Below are positions 16,591 through 25,546 of a DNA stretch of 64,000 nucleotides, piece by piece. The translations under genes were made by a program, and so were the position numbers. Below the pieces are notes generated by a model. The model was not told the origin of the DNA, ran no database searches, and saw nothing but the letters and a program-made list of their open reading frames with translations. How positions within the stretch are numbered: position 1 is the stretch's first letter; each line of letters starts with the position of its first letter. This DNA comes from Clostridiales bacterium (GTDB taxonomy: Bacteria > Bacillota > Clostridia > Oscillospirales > Butyricicoccaceae): positions 25,135-89,134 of the forward strand of contig SFJM01000006.1 of assembly GCA_004555915.1 (NCBI GenBank), given 5' to 3'.

Positions 16591-17865
16591 ATGTTATTAC
16601 TCAAAAACGGAACCATTCTTGACCCGTATACCGATACGGACGAAAAATTGGATATTCTCATTGGCGATGACGGTCTGATCCACCGCATTGCGCCGGATAT
16701 TGTTCCGGTTGCCGGTGCACAGGTATTGGATGTCACCGGCTGCACCATTTCTCCGGGCCTTGTGGATGTGCATGTGCATTTCCGTGATCCGGGCCAGACC
16801 GAAAAGGAAGATATCTTCACCGGTACTGCGGCAGCCATTGCCGGCGGATACACCACCGTTGTCTGCATGGCAAATACCAAACCGGTATGTGACAACCTGC
16901 AGACCCTGCAATATGTACAGGACAAGGCGGCACAGGTACCGATCCATGTGCTGCAGGCCTGCGCGATTACCAAAGAGTTAAAGGGCAAAGAGCTGACGGA
17001 TTTTGAAACCCTGCATGCCGCAGGCGCACCGGGCTTTACCGATGACGGCATCAATCTGACCAGCGGAAAGCTGTGCTATGAAGCCATGCGGAAGGCAAAA
17101 CAGATGGGTGTCCCGCTGTCCTTCCATGAAGAAGATCCGGCTTATGTCCTGTCCCCGGGTGTCAATTACGGCAGTGAAGCCGCGAAGAAATTCGGTGTTT
17201 TCGGTGCCATGCGTGCCTCGGAGGAGGAAATGATTGCCCGGGATATTGAGCTTGCGCTGCTCACCGGCGCACGGGTTGCCTTCCAGCATATCAGCTCCGG
17301 ACGTTCGGTTGCCCTGATCCGGGAAGGCAAGGCACGCGGCGCGGATATCCATGCGGAAGCCACCCCCCATCATCTGACCATGACAGAGGAGGATGTGCTG
17401 GAATTTGGCGTCAATGCACGCATGAACCCGCCGCTGCGCACGGAAGCAGACCGTCAGGCCCTGATTGCCGGTCTGGTGGATGGTACGATTGATATGATCG
17501 CAACCGACCATGCGCCCCATACAGCAGAACAGAAAAACCGTCCGTTTGCACAGGCCATGTCTGGCATCACCGGTCTGGAAACCGCATTTTCCGTGCTGAA
17601 TTCCGTGCTGGTACGCACCGGCCGCCTGACGCCTATGCAGCTCATGCGTGCCATGAGCCAGAACCCGGCACAGTTCTATGGCCTCACCGGCAAGGAAATC
17701 CGGGAAGGCAACCGTGCCGAGCTGATGATTGCGGACTGGGATGCGGAGGTCACCTATACGGAATACAAGTCCAAGTCCAGCAATACGCCGTTTACCGGCC
17801 AGCTGCTGGCAGGCAAGGTCATTGGCGTGGTATGCGGAACCTACTGCTCGGTGGAGGAAGCGTAA
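16591..17865 (+). CDS. pyrC: Dihydroorotase (type I)
   Basis: 424 residues from the ATG at 16591, which follows AAGGAGG; the in-frame extension overlaps the DUF1294 gene. Zinc ligands HVHFRDPG, later EATPHHLTM and the catalytic aspartate segment ATDHAPH are intact, as in the type I (PyrC/AllB-like) amidohydrolases. It closes carbamoyl aspartate to dihydroorotate in pyrimidine synthesis. No other pyr genes are next to it. An inverted repeat pair rather than a classic terminator follows. Confidence 0.94.
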   Translation: MLLLKNGTILDPYTDTDEKLDILIGDDGLIHRIAPDIVPVAGAQVLDVTGCTISPGLVDVHVHFRDPGQTEKEDIFTGTAAAIAGGYTTVVCMANTKPVCDNLQTLQYVQDKAAQVPIHVLQACAITKELKGKELTDFETLHAAGAPGFTDDGINLTSGKLCYEAMRKAKQMGVPLSFHEEDPAYVLSPGVNYGSEAAKKFGVFGAMRASEEEMIARDIELALLTGARVAFQHISSGRSVALIREGKARGADIHAEATPHHLTMTEEDVLEFGVNARMNPPLRTEADRQALIAGLVDGTIDMIATDHAPHTAEQKNRPFAQAMSGITGLETAFSVLNSVLVRTGRLTPMQLMRAMSQNPAQFYGLTGKEIREGNRAELMIADWDAEVTYTEYKSKSSNTPFTGQLLAGKVIGVVCGTYCSVEEA

Positions 17866-17913
17866 GACTGCTGTATCAACCATATCTCTGTGCAGACTTG
17901 AAACTGCGATGCT

Positions 17914-18171
17914 ACTCCCTCAGTCGCCTGCGGCGACAGCTCCCTCCTCTGAGGGAGCCTTTGGTCTTTCGGTATATTAAATTTACTGGCTAAAATATTC
18001 ATGAAACATTCCGTATAAAAAGCCTCCCTCTTGGAGGGAGGTGGCATTTGCGTCAGCAAATGACGGAGGGAGTTTATCTAACGGATGCATCCATCGTGAA
18101 TCTGAATGAAATTATTTTTTCCGAACTCTCTCCACCAGCTTCACTTACAGTTCCCTCAAAAGAGGGAGCCA
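17914..18171. repeat. Interspersed palindromic repeat, inverted pair (copies C and D) plus remnant
   Basis: Copy C (17914-17962) and copy D (18019-18074) are the same units as at 12.8 kb but in opposite order, 161 bp overall. The 40 bp before copy C resemble the spacer of the pair at 62.2 kb (TATCTCTGTNCAGACTTG shared). A degenerate CTCCCTC stem remains at 18149-18171. The 344-bp gap between pyrC and rlmH holds no gene. Confidence 0.8.
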
Positions 18172-18177
18172 CACAAA

Positions 18178-18205
18178 AAACCGGGGTCTCACGATCCCGG
18201 TTTTT
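18178..18205 (-). terminator. Terminator of rlmH
   Basis: AAACCGGG pairs with the TCCCGGTTT complement around a short loop, with an A-run on the plus strand (T-run for the minus-strand transcript), just past the rlmH stop. Confidence 0.75.
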
Positions 18206-18209
18206 CCAT

Positions 18210-18692
18210 TTACTTATGATATTTTCCGCCTGCGGCAATATTCAGTGCCCGGTACAGCTGTTCCAGCACCATGACACGTGCCAGATGGTGCGGGAAGGTC
18301 ATGGGCGACATGGACAGCCGCAGCTGGGCGGACTGCTTCAGCGCCTCATCCAATCCGCAGGAACCTCCGATCAGCACACAGATCTGGGAGGTACCGCTGC
18401 TCATCCAGCTGTCCAGCCGGTCTGCCAGCTGTTCGCTGGACAGCGCCTTTCCCTCAATGCACATGGCAATCACCCGGCTGCCGGAGGGGATTTTTGCCCG
18501 GATGGCTTCCGCTTCCTTCTGCAGTGCGGCATCTATCTGCGCCTGGGACGGACGTTCCGGCAGACGCTGCTCCGCCAGCTCCACAATTTCCATCTGGCAA
18601 TAGCCCTTTAGCCGTTTTTCATATTCCGCACAGGCTTCCCGGTAAAATTTTTCCTTCAGCTTGCCCACACAGATCAGTCGAACATGGAACAT
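18210..18692 (-). CDS. rlmH: 23S rRNA (pseudouridine1915-N3)-methyltransferase
   Basis: 160 residues, exact family length. SPOUT-fold signatures are the N-terminal ICVGKLKEKFY, the SAM-binding knot IGGSCGLDEAL and the C-terminal MTFPHHLARVMVLEQLYRA, followed by the usual GGKYHK end. It methylates Psi1915 in helix 69 of 23S rRNA. It overlaps the end of yycJ by 19 bp, the conserved Firmicutes pairing yycJ-rlmH. Confidence 0.96.
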   Translation of the reverse strand: MFHVRLICVGKLKEKFYREACAEYEKRLKGYCQMEIVELAEQRLPERPSQAQIDAALQKEAEAIRAKIPSGSRVIAMCIEGKALSSEQLADRLDSWMSSGTSQICVLIGGSCGLDEALKQSAQLRLSMSPMTFPHHLARVMVLEQLYRALNIAAGGKYHK

Positions 18693-19477
18693 TGACTGCC
18701 CTCCTCTGTCAGCGGAATCGGCTCCTCCATGGCACTGCGCGGCGCCACATACAGCTCACACTCCGAGCCGTCCAGCACCCGCTGTGTGCATCGCAGCGCC
18801 GTCAATGGATTGTTGTTCTTATCGCTCAGATGTGCCAGCACCAGCCGTCTGGCACCGGCCTTTGCCAGCTCCAGTGCGCTTTTCGCGCAATCCTCATTGG
18901 AAAGATGTCCGTATTTGCCGCGAATCCGCTGCTTTAAGTACATGGGATATGGCCCGGTGCGCAGCATGTCCACATCATGATTGGATTCCAGCACAATGGT
19001 ATCACAGCCGGAAACCTGCTTCTGTACCTGTTCCGGCAAAAAGCCGGTATCGGTCACATACCCCAGCTGATGCCCGCCGCCGTCAATCCGATAGGCCACC
19101 GGCTCCGCCGCGTCATGGGAAACCGGCATGGACCGGATATGTAGGTCATCCACGGTAAACTGCTCTCCGCCTGCAAAGGTACGGAGATTTTTCTGTGCCT
19201 GAGGCAGCTTTTGCAGAATGGCAGCTGCCGTGCCAAAGGTGGCATAGACCGGCAGGTCATATTTTTTGGTAAATGTCGCCAGACCCTTGGTATGATCCAC
19301 ATGCTCATGGGTCAGCAGTACGGCGGACAGATCCTCTACCTGCATATCAATGCGCCGCAGTGCCTGATTGAGCGCACGTACCGACACGCCCAGGTCAATC
19401 AGCACAGCCGTATTGCCTGCCTGCCACACGGCACAGTTTCCGGAGGAACCGGATGCAATGGAATAATAAAAGCTCAT
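18674..19477 (-). CDS. yycJ: YycJ/WalJ metallo-beta-lactamase-fold exonuclease
   Basis: 267 residues from the ATG at 19477, which has AGGGAG upstream. Metal-binding motif THEHVDH is near 57-63, with later SHDAAEP, DTGF and ESNHD. N-terminal SIASGSSGNC is the YycJ signature. Bacillus YycJ (WalJ) is a double-strand 5'-3' DNA exonuclease linked to the wal operon and to coupling of replication with division. It lies between murA and rlmH, with a terminator hairpin just before its ribosome-binding site, so its expression may depend on readthrough from murA. Confidence 0.93.
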   Translation of the reverse strand: MSFYYSIASGSSGNCAVWQAGNTAVLIDLGVSVRALNQALRRIDMQVEDLSAVLLTHEHVDHTKGLATFTKKYDLPVYATFGTAAAILQKLPQAQKNLRTFAGGEQFTVDDLHIRSMPVSHDAAEPVAYRIDGGGHQLGYVTDTGFLPEQVQKQVSGCDTIVLESNHDVDMLRTGPYPMYLKQRIRGKYGHLSNEDCAKSALELAKAGARRLVLAHLSDKNNNPLTALRCTQRVLDGSECELYVAPRSAMEEPIPLTEEGSQCSMFD

Positions 19478-19491
19478 AGCATCTCCCTGAT

Positions 19492-19521
19492 AAAAAACAG
19501 GGAACTGCAGGCCGCAGTCCC
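19492..19521 (-). terminator. Terminator/attenuator between murA and yycJ
   Basis: Minus strand GGGACTGC pairs with GCAGTTCCC (one bulge), followed by six T directly before the yycJ Shine-Dalgarno sequence. Complete termination here would silence yycJ-rlmH unless another promoter is used. Confidence 0.7.
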
Positions 19522-19543
19522 CCATGTGTTTCAACCTTTGCGT

Positions 19544-20818
19544 TTAATCCGGCTCGGATACGCGGGAAATCTCACCGCCGAGACCGCGAACCTTGTCAAC
19601 CAGGTCCTCATAGCCGCGCTCCACATAGCCAATGCTGGATACCTTTGTGGTGCCATGCGCTGCCAGACCGGCAATTACCATTGCCGCGCCTGCACGCAGG
19701 TCATGTGCCACAACCTCCGTACCGATCAGATCCGGCACGCCGTCAATGACTGCCGTTTCCTTGAATACCTTGATATGTGCACCCATCTTCTCCAGCTCCT
19801 CGGTATAGCGGAACCGGTTTGCCCAGACACCCTCGGTCACATGGCTGGAGCCATCCGCCAGGCACATGACAGCTGCCATCTGGGGCTGCATGTCCGTGGG
19901 GAAGCCCGGATACGGCAGGGTTTTCAGGTTCGTATGGCGCAGCGGGCCCTTGCGGATGACACGCACGGAATCGTCATACATTTCCACCTTCACACCCATA
20001 TCCTCCAGCTTGGTGCTGATGCATTCCAGATGCTTCGGAATGACATTTTTCACCAGCACATTGCCGCCGCAGGCTGCTGCCGCTGCCATATACGTGCCGG
20101 CCTCAATCTGGTCCGGAATAATGGAATAGGTACCGCCATGCAGGCGTTCCACACCGTTGATGACAATCTTATCGGTACCCGCGCCGCGGATATTGGCGCC
20201 CATCTGGTTGAGGAAGTTTGCCAGGTCCACGATATGCGGTTCCTTTGCCACATTTTCCATGACCGTCTGTCCCTTGGCAAATACCGCTGCCAGCATGACA
20301 TTCATGGTAGCGCCAACCGTGACAACATCAAAATAAATATGGTTGCCCGTCAGTCCCTCCGGTGCAATGGCCGAGATGAAGCCTTCACTTTCCACACGGA
20401 CAAAGCTGTTGAGCTTTTCAAAGCCCTTGATATGCTGGTCAACCGGACGAATTCCGCCGAAATTGCAGCCACCCGGCATGGCAACGCGTGCGCGGCCATA
20501 CCGTCCCAGCTCCGCGCCGATAAAATAATACGACGCACGCAGACGGGTCATCAGCTCAAATGTTTCCTCACTCTCGAGGTTTACACCGGTATTTTCTGTC
20601 TTAAAGGTGGTTGCATCCAGCTGGGTAACCTGAATACCCATCTTTTTGAGAATCTCGAACTGCAGTCTCACATCCACAATATTCGGTACATTCTCAATAA
20701 TACACGGTCCATCAACCATCAAGGCTGCCGGTACAATCGCTACCGCTGCATTTTTCGCACCGCTGATTGTAACCTCGCCCTCAAGCGGATGTCCGCCTTT
20801 GATGATATATTTCTCCAA
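19544..20818 (-). CDS. murA: UDP-N-acetylglucosamine 1-carboxyvinyltransferase
   Basis: 424 residues. The SGAKNAAV loop holds the conserved Lys-Asn pair. The catalytic cysteine is in PGGCNFGGIRPVDQH, so fosfomycin sensitivity would be expected from this site. It performs the first committed step of peptidoglycan synthesis. The start codon is TTG at 20818, preceded by AAGGAGAAGG; no ATG is better placed. It has its own promoter region and leader hairpins, and is followed by a terminator before yycJ. A MurA amid wal-type genes suits a cell-wall control locus. Confidence 0.94.
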   Translation of the reverse strand: MEKYIIKGGHPLEGEVTISGAKNAAVAIVPAALMVDGPCIIENVPNIVDVRLQFEILKKMGIQVTQLDATTFKTENTGVNLESEETFELMTRLRASYYFIGAELGRYGRARVAMPGGCNFGGIRPVDQHIKGFEKLNSFVRVESEGFISAIAPEGLTGNHIYFDVVTVGATMNVMLAAVFAKGQTVMENVAKEPHIVDLANFLNQMGANIRGAGTDKIVINGVERLHGGTYSIIPDQIEAGTYMAAAAACGGNVLVKNVIPKHLECISTKLEDMGVKVEMYDDSVRVIRKGPLRHTNLKTLPYPGFPTDMQPQMAAVMCLADGSSHVTEGVWANRFRYTEELEKMGAHIKVFKETAVIDGVPDLIGTEVVAHDLRAGAAMVIAGLAAHGTTKVSSIGYVERGYEDLVDKVRGLGGEISRVSEPD

Positions 20819-20837
20819 CGAAACCTTCTCCTTAAAT

Positions 20838-20946
20838 CAATAACTACCAGGATAGTAGTTTCTCCATTCAATCTTTCAACATGCCGCCCCAGGCAAACGC
20901 TGCCCGGACACATAATATACACGTTTATTATGTTATCACAAGTACA
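20838..20946 (-). promoter_or_regulatory. murA promoter and leader hairpins
   Basis: Minus strand TTGTGA with TATATT 16 bp later (about 20913-20940) is the likely promoter. The leader then holds hairpins with arms CCGGGCA/TGCCTGG and AACTAC/GTAGTT before the ribosome-binding site. There is no gene in 20819-21046, and no clear terminator after the YycI-like gene. Confidence 0.4.
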
Positions 20947-21046
20947 GCCAGAACGCAAACCATTTTTATCCCGGCCCGGATTTTTGCCCATGAATCTATT
21001 TTTATGGATGTATTCCGGAGGAATTTGGTATGGGATGCACAACAAA

Positions 21047-22177
21047 TCAGCCTTCCGTGTCCCATAAATCCCCGGTGTCACTGTCCGGCTCCGGATTGAC
21101 CACATCACCGGTGTCCGGCTCCATGCCGGTGTCCGTATCTGTCCCGGTATCCGCATCCCACGGCGTATCCCCGGTATCCACATCCGGATCACGGCTGTCG
21201 TCATCCTCCCAGGTATCCAGCTCCTCCCGGAAGCTGTCATCGGGCTCCGTACTGGTACCTATGTCCAGATTTTCTGTCGCGGCTACTTCACCGGTCAGGA
21301 TGTTGAGGATATATTCTCCTTTATCCGTCGTAAACCGCCAGCACGGAATGGCAGTAAACCGTCCGCCGCTGCGGTCTGACAGTACATAGGCCGGCTGTAC
21401 GCTGATAATCTGTCCCACGCCTTCCTGGGATTGCACAAAGGTCAGCAGAACCTGCTCCGCGGAATAGCTTTTGAGCGCACGGATGGTCATTGGTTCCGCG
21501 GTACCGGTGCACCATGTACCCTCAATGGTAAACTGGTTCCCCGGCGCAATGGTAAACTGCAAACGGCAGCCTGCCAGCTCTGTCCGGCGGATTTCCTGCC
21601 ATACCGTGACGATATAACCGGTTTCATTCTCCTGGGTTTCGATCTGGTCACGGCGCACGGAGATGCCCGCCTGCTTCAGCAGGCCGTATACCACCGCTTC
21701 CGCCTGTTCGGTATCCTGCGGTTCTATCACCGCCGGCAAGCGAACCTGTGCGGTAACCGCGCCGGAGGGGGACCATTCCACCGTGCCGTTATCGCCGTTC
21801 CATGCGGTCACGCTGCCCCTCGCCTCAGTGTCCACCGTGCCAGTCAGCAGCGCCCGGGTGAATGCCTCCTGTACCTCGTCATCCGTCCGCAGGGTATAAG
21901 CCTGGGGACAGGTTTCCAATGTATGGTACACACTGGAGCCGCACAGGATGCCCTTCTGTGCCAGCATGCTGTCCAGCCGTGCACGGGTCCGGTTGGACAG
22001 CCATGCATCATAGCCATTGATCGCGCCCAGCACGGCCAGCAGCAGCAGATTCAGTGCCAGCAGCACGGCAATCCACACGTTTTTCACCCCATCCCATGCG
22101 GGACGGCGTGTGTTGCGGGACTGCGCCGGCATATGTTTTCCCTTCCTCAGGAAACGGTGTTTGGGTTTCTGCTTCAT
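21047..22177 (-). CDS. YycI-like regulatory membrane protein
   Basis: 376 residues with one membrane anchor (KNVWIAVLLALNLLLLAVL, about residues 31-49) after a basic cytoplasmic start, then an extracytoplasmic domain. Size, topology and order after a YycH-like gene fit YycI, which with YycH restrains the WalK kinase through membrane contacts. Sequence identity is low, so the call rests on context and topology. The last about 50 residues are an acidic Asp/Thr/Gly-rich repeat-like tail (DTGDTPWDADTGTDTDTG). Its ATG overlaps the yycH-like stop by four bases. Confidence 0.65.
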   Translation of the reverse strand: MKQKPKHRFLRKGKHMPAQSRNTRRPAWDGVKNVWIAVLLALNLLLLAVLGAINGYDAWLSNRTRARLDSMLAQKGILCGSSVYHTLETCPQAYTLRTDDEVQEAFTRALLTGTVDTEARGSVTAWNGDNGTVEWSPSGAVTAQVRLPAVIEPQDTEQAEAVVYGLLKQAGISVRRDQIETQENETGYIVTVWQEIRRTELAGCRLQFTIAPGNQFTIEGTWCTGTAEPMTIRALKSYSAEQVLLTFVQSQEGVGQIISVQPAYVLSDRSGGRFTAIPCWRFTTDKGEYILNILTGEVAATENLDIGTSTEPDDSFREELDTWEDDDSRDPDVDTGDTPWDADTGTDTDTGMEPDTGDVVNPEPDSDTGDLWDTEG

Positions 22178-23745
22178 GCCCCGTCACCTCCCTGAATCAG
22201 GCGGTCAAAATCTGCCTGTACCACGGTAATCTCCTCCGGTGACAGTGTTCTGCCAACCTCCTTCTGGGGTGCGCTGCTATGCCGGATGATATACCACTGG
22301 GGAGAAACTGCCGTACCGGTATTGTCATACCATGCCGTACCCGGCACATCCTGTGTCATTTCCTCTGCAGGCACTTCCTCCTGCATTTCATCCCATGACA
22401 GGTCTGCATCCTCCGATGGCGTATCGGCGGTATCCATATCCGCATCCCACAGGCTGTCATCCGTGGTTTCCCCATAGGAATCCCACGGTTCCGCCGCATC
22501 CACATAGCGCAGGCTCAGCCGCATATCCGCATCAAAGGTCTGGGATGCCGCAGCCTGCCGCACCGGCATGACGGCAATGCTCTCACCGGTGGACTGGCAG
22601 GTGCGCAGGCACAGCCTGGCCTGTACCAGTGTGCCGTTGTCAAACAGATAGCGTGCAAAATATCCCGCCGCATGGTCCACCGGCACGCTGTTGAGCTGCA
22701 TGCCGAAGTCCACCACATACCGGCCTTCTTCCCCGGTCTGTGCCCGGAGCAGTGCCGGCGCAGCGCCGCTGTCGATGGCTTCCAGCGCTTCACCGGTCAG
22801 CCGGTAGGCCGTCTGCACATACTGCATCAGGCGGTCATGCCCCTGTGCGGCTTTCACCGACACGCCGGTACCGCGGTATTCCATGGAGCCGTCGGATGCC
22901 AGCCGGATGGTATTCGCGCCGGAGACATATACCGTCACGCCATCCGTCTGATAGGCCTTCTGCTGTGCCACGGCTGCATCCATGCCGAATGCCTCCAGCA
23001 GGATATCCATGCCGTCCGAGCCGCTGTAGGCAGCGAACGACATGACATCAAACACCGCTTCCCCGGTACCGTACAGCAGGTCCGGAGCCGCCGTCTGTCC
23101 CTCCTCGGCAGCCAACTGGCAGCCATTGGGCTCAAACTGCTGTGCCGCCGCGTCAAAGGCATCCGCATCCACACGGGTTTCCGCGCACCGTATCCGCTGG
23201 CCGTCCCGGAAATACAGCTGGAAGCTGTTGTTTTTCCCGCTGCACAGCACCATGGTGCCCAGGGTACAGTCCTGCAGGTTTTTTGCCTTACAGCCAAGCC
23301 AGCCGGCGAGGATATCCACCGGTACGCTGCCGTCATATTCCATCAGCAGCAGCTGCTGTTGTTCCAATGCGCTGCTGTATGCATCCATATGAATGACAGA
23401 CGGTTCCTCCGCCTGCTCCAGCGCCTGTGCCCACACGGCAGCTGTGGCTTCATAGGCTTCTTTCAGCCCGTCCGTATTGTATTCCACGCCGTACAGGCCA
23501 TCCGGATTGCGGGCGGCAAACCGGATTGGCATCGCACCGGCGCTGTTGTCGGTGGTGGTCTCCCGCCGCGAGGACAGGGACAGGCTGCCCTCCGGCAGCA
23601 TCCGTGCCCACAGCAGCCCGCACTGTGCCGCCAGCGTAACGGTCAGCACAACTGCCAGCACCGTCCGCAGCCCGCCCTGGTGCCTGCGGTAAAACCCGTT
23701 CCAGAGGGAGCGTATCCGCGTTCTGCGGAATTTCTGTCGGCTCAT
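22174..23745 (-). CDS. YycH-like regulatory membrane protein
   Basis: 523 residues: short basic N-terminus, one membrane anchor (about 27-45, LRTVLAVVLTVTLAAQCGLL) and a large extracytoplasmic region, the layout of YycH. The C-terminal part carries an acidic Asp/Glu/Thr-rich stretch followed by a folded-looking end (TGTAVSPQWYIIRHSSAPQK). YycH and YycI are partners that modulate WalK. Start and stop both overlap neighbours by four bases, so the three genes are translationally coupled. The assignment depends on order, size and topology more than on motif identity. Confidence 0.65.
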   Translation of the reverse strand: MSRQKFRRTRIRSLWNGFYRRHQGGLRTVLAVVLTVTLAAQCGLLWARMLPEGSLSLSSRRETTTDNSAGAMPIRFAARNPDGLYGVEYNTDGLKEAYEATAAVWAQALEQAEEPSVIHMDAYSSALEQQQLLLMEYDGSVPVDILAGWLGCKAKNLQDCTLGTMVLCSGKNNSFQLYFRDGQRIRCAETRVDADAFDAAAQQFEPNGCQLAAEEGQTAAPDLLYGTGEAVFDVMSFAAYSGSDGMDILLEAFGMDAAVAQQKAYQTDGVTVYVSGANTIRLASDGSMEYRGTGVSVKAAQGHDRLMQYVQTAYRLTGEALEAIDSGAAPALLRAQTGEEGRYVVDFGMQLNSVPVDHAAGYFARYLFDNGTLVQARLCLRTCQSTGESIAVMPVRQAAASQTFDADMRLSLRYVDAAEPWDSYGETTDDSLWDADMDTADTPSEDADLSWDEMQEEVPAEEMTQDVPGTAWYDNTGTAVSPQWYIIRHSSAPQKEVGRTLSPEEITVVQADFDRLIQGGDGA

Positions 23746-24740
23746 ACCGTCCCCCCGTCCGCCGGAGCCAGCACTGCTGCAAAAATATCCGGTTCCAGTG
23801 CCACAAAGGCAACATCCAAGGTATATCCGTTCTGCCGGAGCCTGCCCCGCACCATGCTCTGGTTTTCCTTCAGCATGGGCACGCCCTGAAAGGTTTTTTC
23901 AAAGGTCAGGTCGGCATCCTCTTCCATGGACACACCCAGCAGCTCCTCTGCCGCCACATTGATTTCCAGAATTTTTCCTTCCAGATTGAAGCGGACATAG
24001 CCTTCCCGCAGGAACGGCAGCAGGGTTTCCAGCTCATCCTGCTTTGTTTTGTGCCGGTTCCGTTGTTTCTCCGGCGCGTACATGGCTGCCGCCATGGCTT
24101 CCCAGTCACCGGAGGGATACAGGGTACGGTCATTGCTTTCCCGCAGCTCCTTTGCCGCCTGTACGGCCGAGCCCGCAAAGGCTCCCGCAAACATCCGGCT
24201 GAGAATCAGGCACATGAGGAGGCTGAGCACCAGCGCCACAGCCAGAAACAGTGCCAGCATGGCAAACATGGACAGCATATCACTGCCGTCATCCGCAATA
24301 TCCAGCACCAGCGCGGACTCACCGGTAATCGGGACAGCAACATCCATGCCGGACGGCAGCAGGGAAAACGCATCGCCGACCTCCCCCTGCATGGCGGTGA
24401 CAATGTTATCCGTCATCGCCGCATCCTCCGCGCCGCACAGCCGTTCCCCGGTTGCGGCATCCCAGATGGAATAGGTACGGTCAACACCCAGCCGCAGCTG
24501 TCCGGCATAGGCCTCCAGAATCTGCTCCACCTGATATGCCGCGTTTTCCGGCGTGCCGGTGGCACCGGCATTCATCTCGGACAGCAGGTCTACCGTCAGC
24601 ACGCTGGCAACCTCATCCTCAAACTGCGCACTGCTGTAGCGCGCCATGCCCAGCAGCAGGCTGACCGATACAATTGCCATCACAGCCAGTGCCGTCAGCA
24701 GCAGGCTGACGGTTAATTTCTGTTTCAGCGTTTTTTGCAT
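23742..24740 (-). CDS. WalK-like sensor with PAS domain but no histidine kinase module
   Basis: 332 residues: membrane helix 1 (about 10-30), an extracytoplasmic sensing domain (about 31-150), membrane helix 2 (about 155-180), a HAMP-like linker and a PAS domain (about 225-325, with LREGYVRFNLEGKILEINVA). The frame then stops: no phospho-accepting His box and no N, G1, F or G2 ATP-binding boxes. It occupies the WalK position before yycH and yycI. I infer a receptor that kept the sensing half of a WalK-type kinase, perhaps to act on a kinase encoded elsewhere. AAGGGGATGG precedes the ATG. The Nudix gene ends 22 bp upstream. Confidence 0.75.
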   Translation of the reverse strand: MQKTLKQKLTVSLLLTALAVMAIVSVSLLLGMARYSSAQFEDEVASVLTVDLLSEMNAGATGTPENAAYQVEQILEAYAGQLRLGVDRTYSIWDAATGERLCGAEDAAMTDNIVTAMQGEVGDAFSLLPSGMDVAVPITGESALVLDIADDGSDMLSMFAMLALFLAVALVLSLLMCLILSRMFAGAFAGSAVQAAKELRESNDRTLYPSGDWEAMAAAMYAPEKQRNRHKTKQDELETLLPFLREGYVRFNLEGKILEINVAAEELLGVSMEEDADLTFEKTFQGVPMLKENQSMVRGRLRQNGYTLDVAFVALEPDIFAAVLAPADGGTV

Positions 24741-24762
24741 TCCGCCATCCCCTTCTGACCGG

Positions 24763-25299
24763 TTACAGTCCCATAATCAGGGCCTTGCCGATGGCAGCCA
24801 CGGTCTTGGCATCATGGATTTCACCGGACGCAATGCGCTGGCACAGCTCGTCAAAGGGCATGCGGACAATTTCCACAAATTCATCCTCATCCGGATGTAC
24901 CTCGCCCTGTGTCAGCTCCTTGGCACAGAACAGGTGCAGCCGCTCATCCATAAAGCCGGGGGAAGGCCAGATTTCACCCATGGGAATCATGGTTCCGGCA
25001 ACCAGGCCGGTTTCCTCCGAAAGCTCCCGCCTGCCGCAGTTTTCGGCATTTTCCGGGCCCTGATCCATCTTTCCCGCCGGGATTTCCAGCGTGGTGGTCT
25101 CATAGGGATACCGGTACTGGCGCACCAGCGTCACCATGCGGTTTTCATCAATCGGCAGCACGCCAACGCCGCCCACATGCTCGCAGACCTCCCGCTTGCA
25201 GGGCTTGCCATTTGGCAGCAGCGCGTCATCCACACGTACGGTCATAATTTTTCCATGAAATTTATAATCACTCTTGACTTTCTTTTCTGTAAACTCCAT
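24763..25299 (-). CDS. Nudix hydrolase, probable ADP-ribose pyrophosphatase
   Basis: 178 residues from the ATG at 25299, preceded by GGAAGGAG. The Nudix box is present as GKMDQGPENAENCGRRELSE plus ETG, with one extra residue between the first Gly and Glu compared with the canonical spacing. RQYRYPYETTTLEIPAGK just before the box is typical of ADP-ribose pyrophosphatases (NudF/YqkG type). It would hydrolyse ADP-ribose or a similar nucleoside diphosphate compound. It is first in a probable operon with the WalK/YycH/YycI-like genes, behind a consensus promoter. Confidence 0.9.
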   Translation of the reverse strand: MEFTEKKVKSDYKFHGKIMTVRVDDALLPNGKPCKREVCEHVGGVGVLPIDENRMVTLVRQYRYPYETTTLEIPAGKMDQGPENAENCGRRELSEETGLVAGTMIPMGEIWPSPGFMDERLHLFCAKELTQGEVHPDEDEFVEIVRMPFDELCQRIASGEIHDAKTVAAIGKALIMGL

Positions 25300-25399
25300 T
25301 GTAAAGCTCCTTCCGCAAAAATGGGTTCGATATGCCTTGCACAGAATATGGCAGCGCCATGTTTTTCCTGCTGCCTCTGTGGACTCGTTCTCAGCTTTT

Positions 25400-25428
25400 A
25401 GTATAAAATCAACCGGCCGCTTTGTCAA
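25400..25428 (-). promoter_or_regulatory. Consensus promoter of the Nudix-walK-like-yycHI operon
   Basis: Minus strand TTGACA (25423-25428), 17-bp spacer and TATACT (25400-25405), about 100 bp before the Nudix start. Confidence 0.8.
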
Positions 25429-25482
25429 ACCGCTTTCCGGGTATTTCCCCGTATTCCCAAGCTTTTTTTCCTGCAGCAGGGC

Positions 25483-25528
25483 AAAAAAGCCGCCCTCCCC
25501 ACCGCATGGCTGCGGCAGGAAGGGCGGA
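25483..25528 (-). terminator. Terminator of glgA
   Basis: CCGCCCT/AGGGCGG outer stem with an inner CCGCA/TGCGG hairpin, then six T on the minus strand, 19 bp after the glgA stop. Confidence 0.85.
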
Positions 25529-25546
25529 ATAATGGTTTACGGTTTA

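Noticed and set aside
12825..18074. Repeats at 12.8 and 17.9 kb as a CRISPR array
   Set aside because: Copies are inverted palindromes kilobases apart, with no regular spacers and no cas genes.
19211..21067. 618-codon plus-strand frame
   Set aside because: Antisense to yycJ and murA, His/Gln-rich composition typical of a codon-biased shadow frame.
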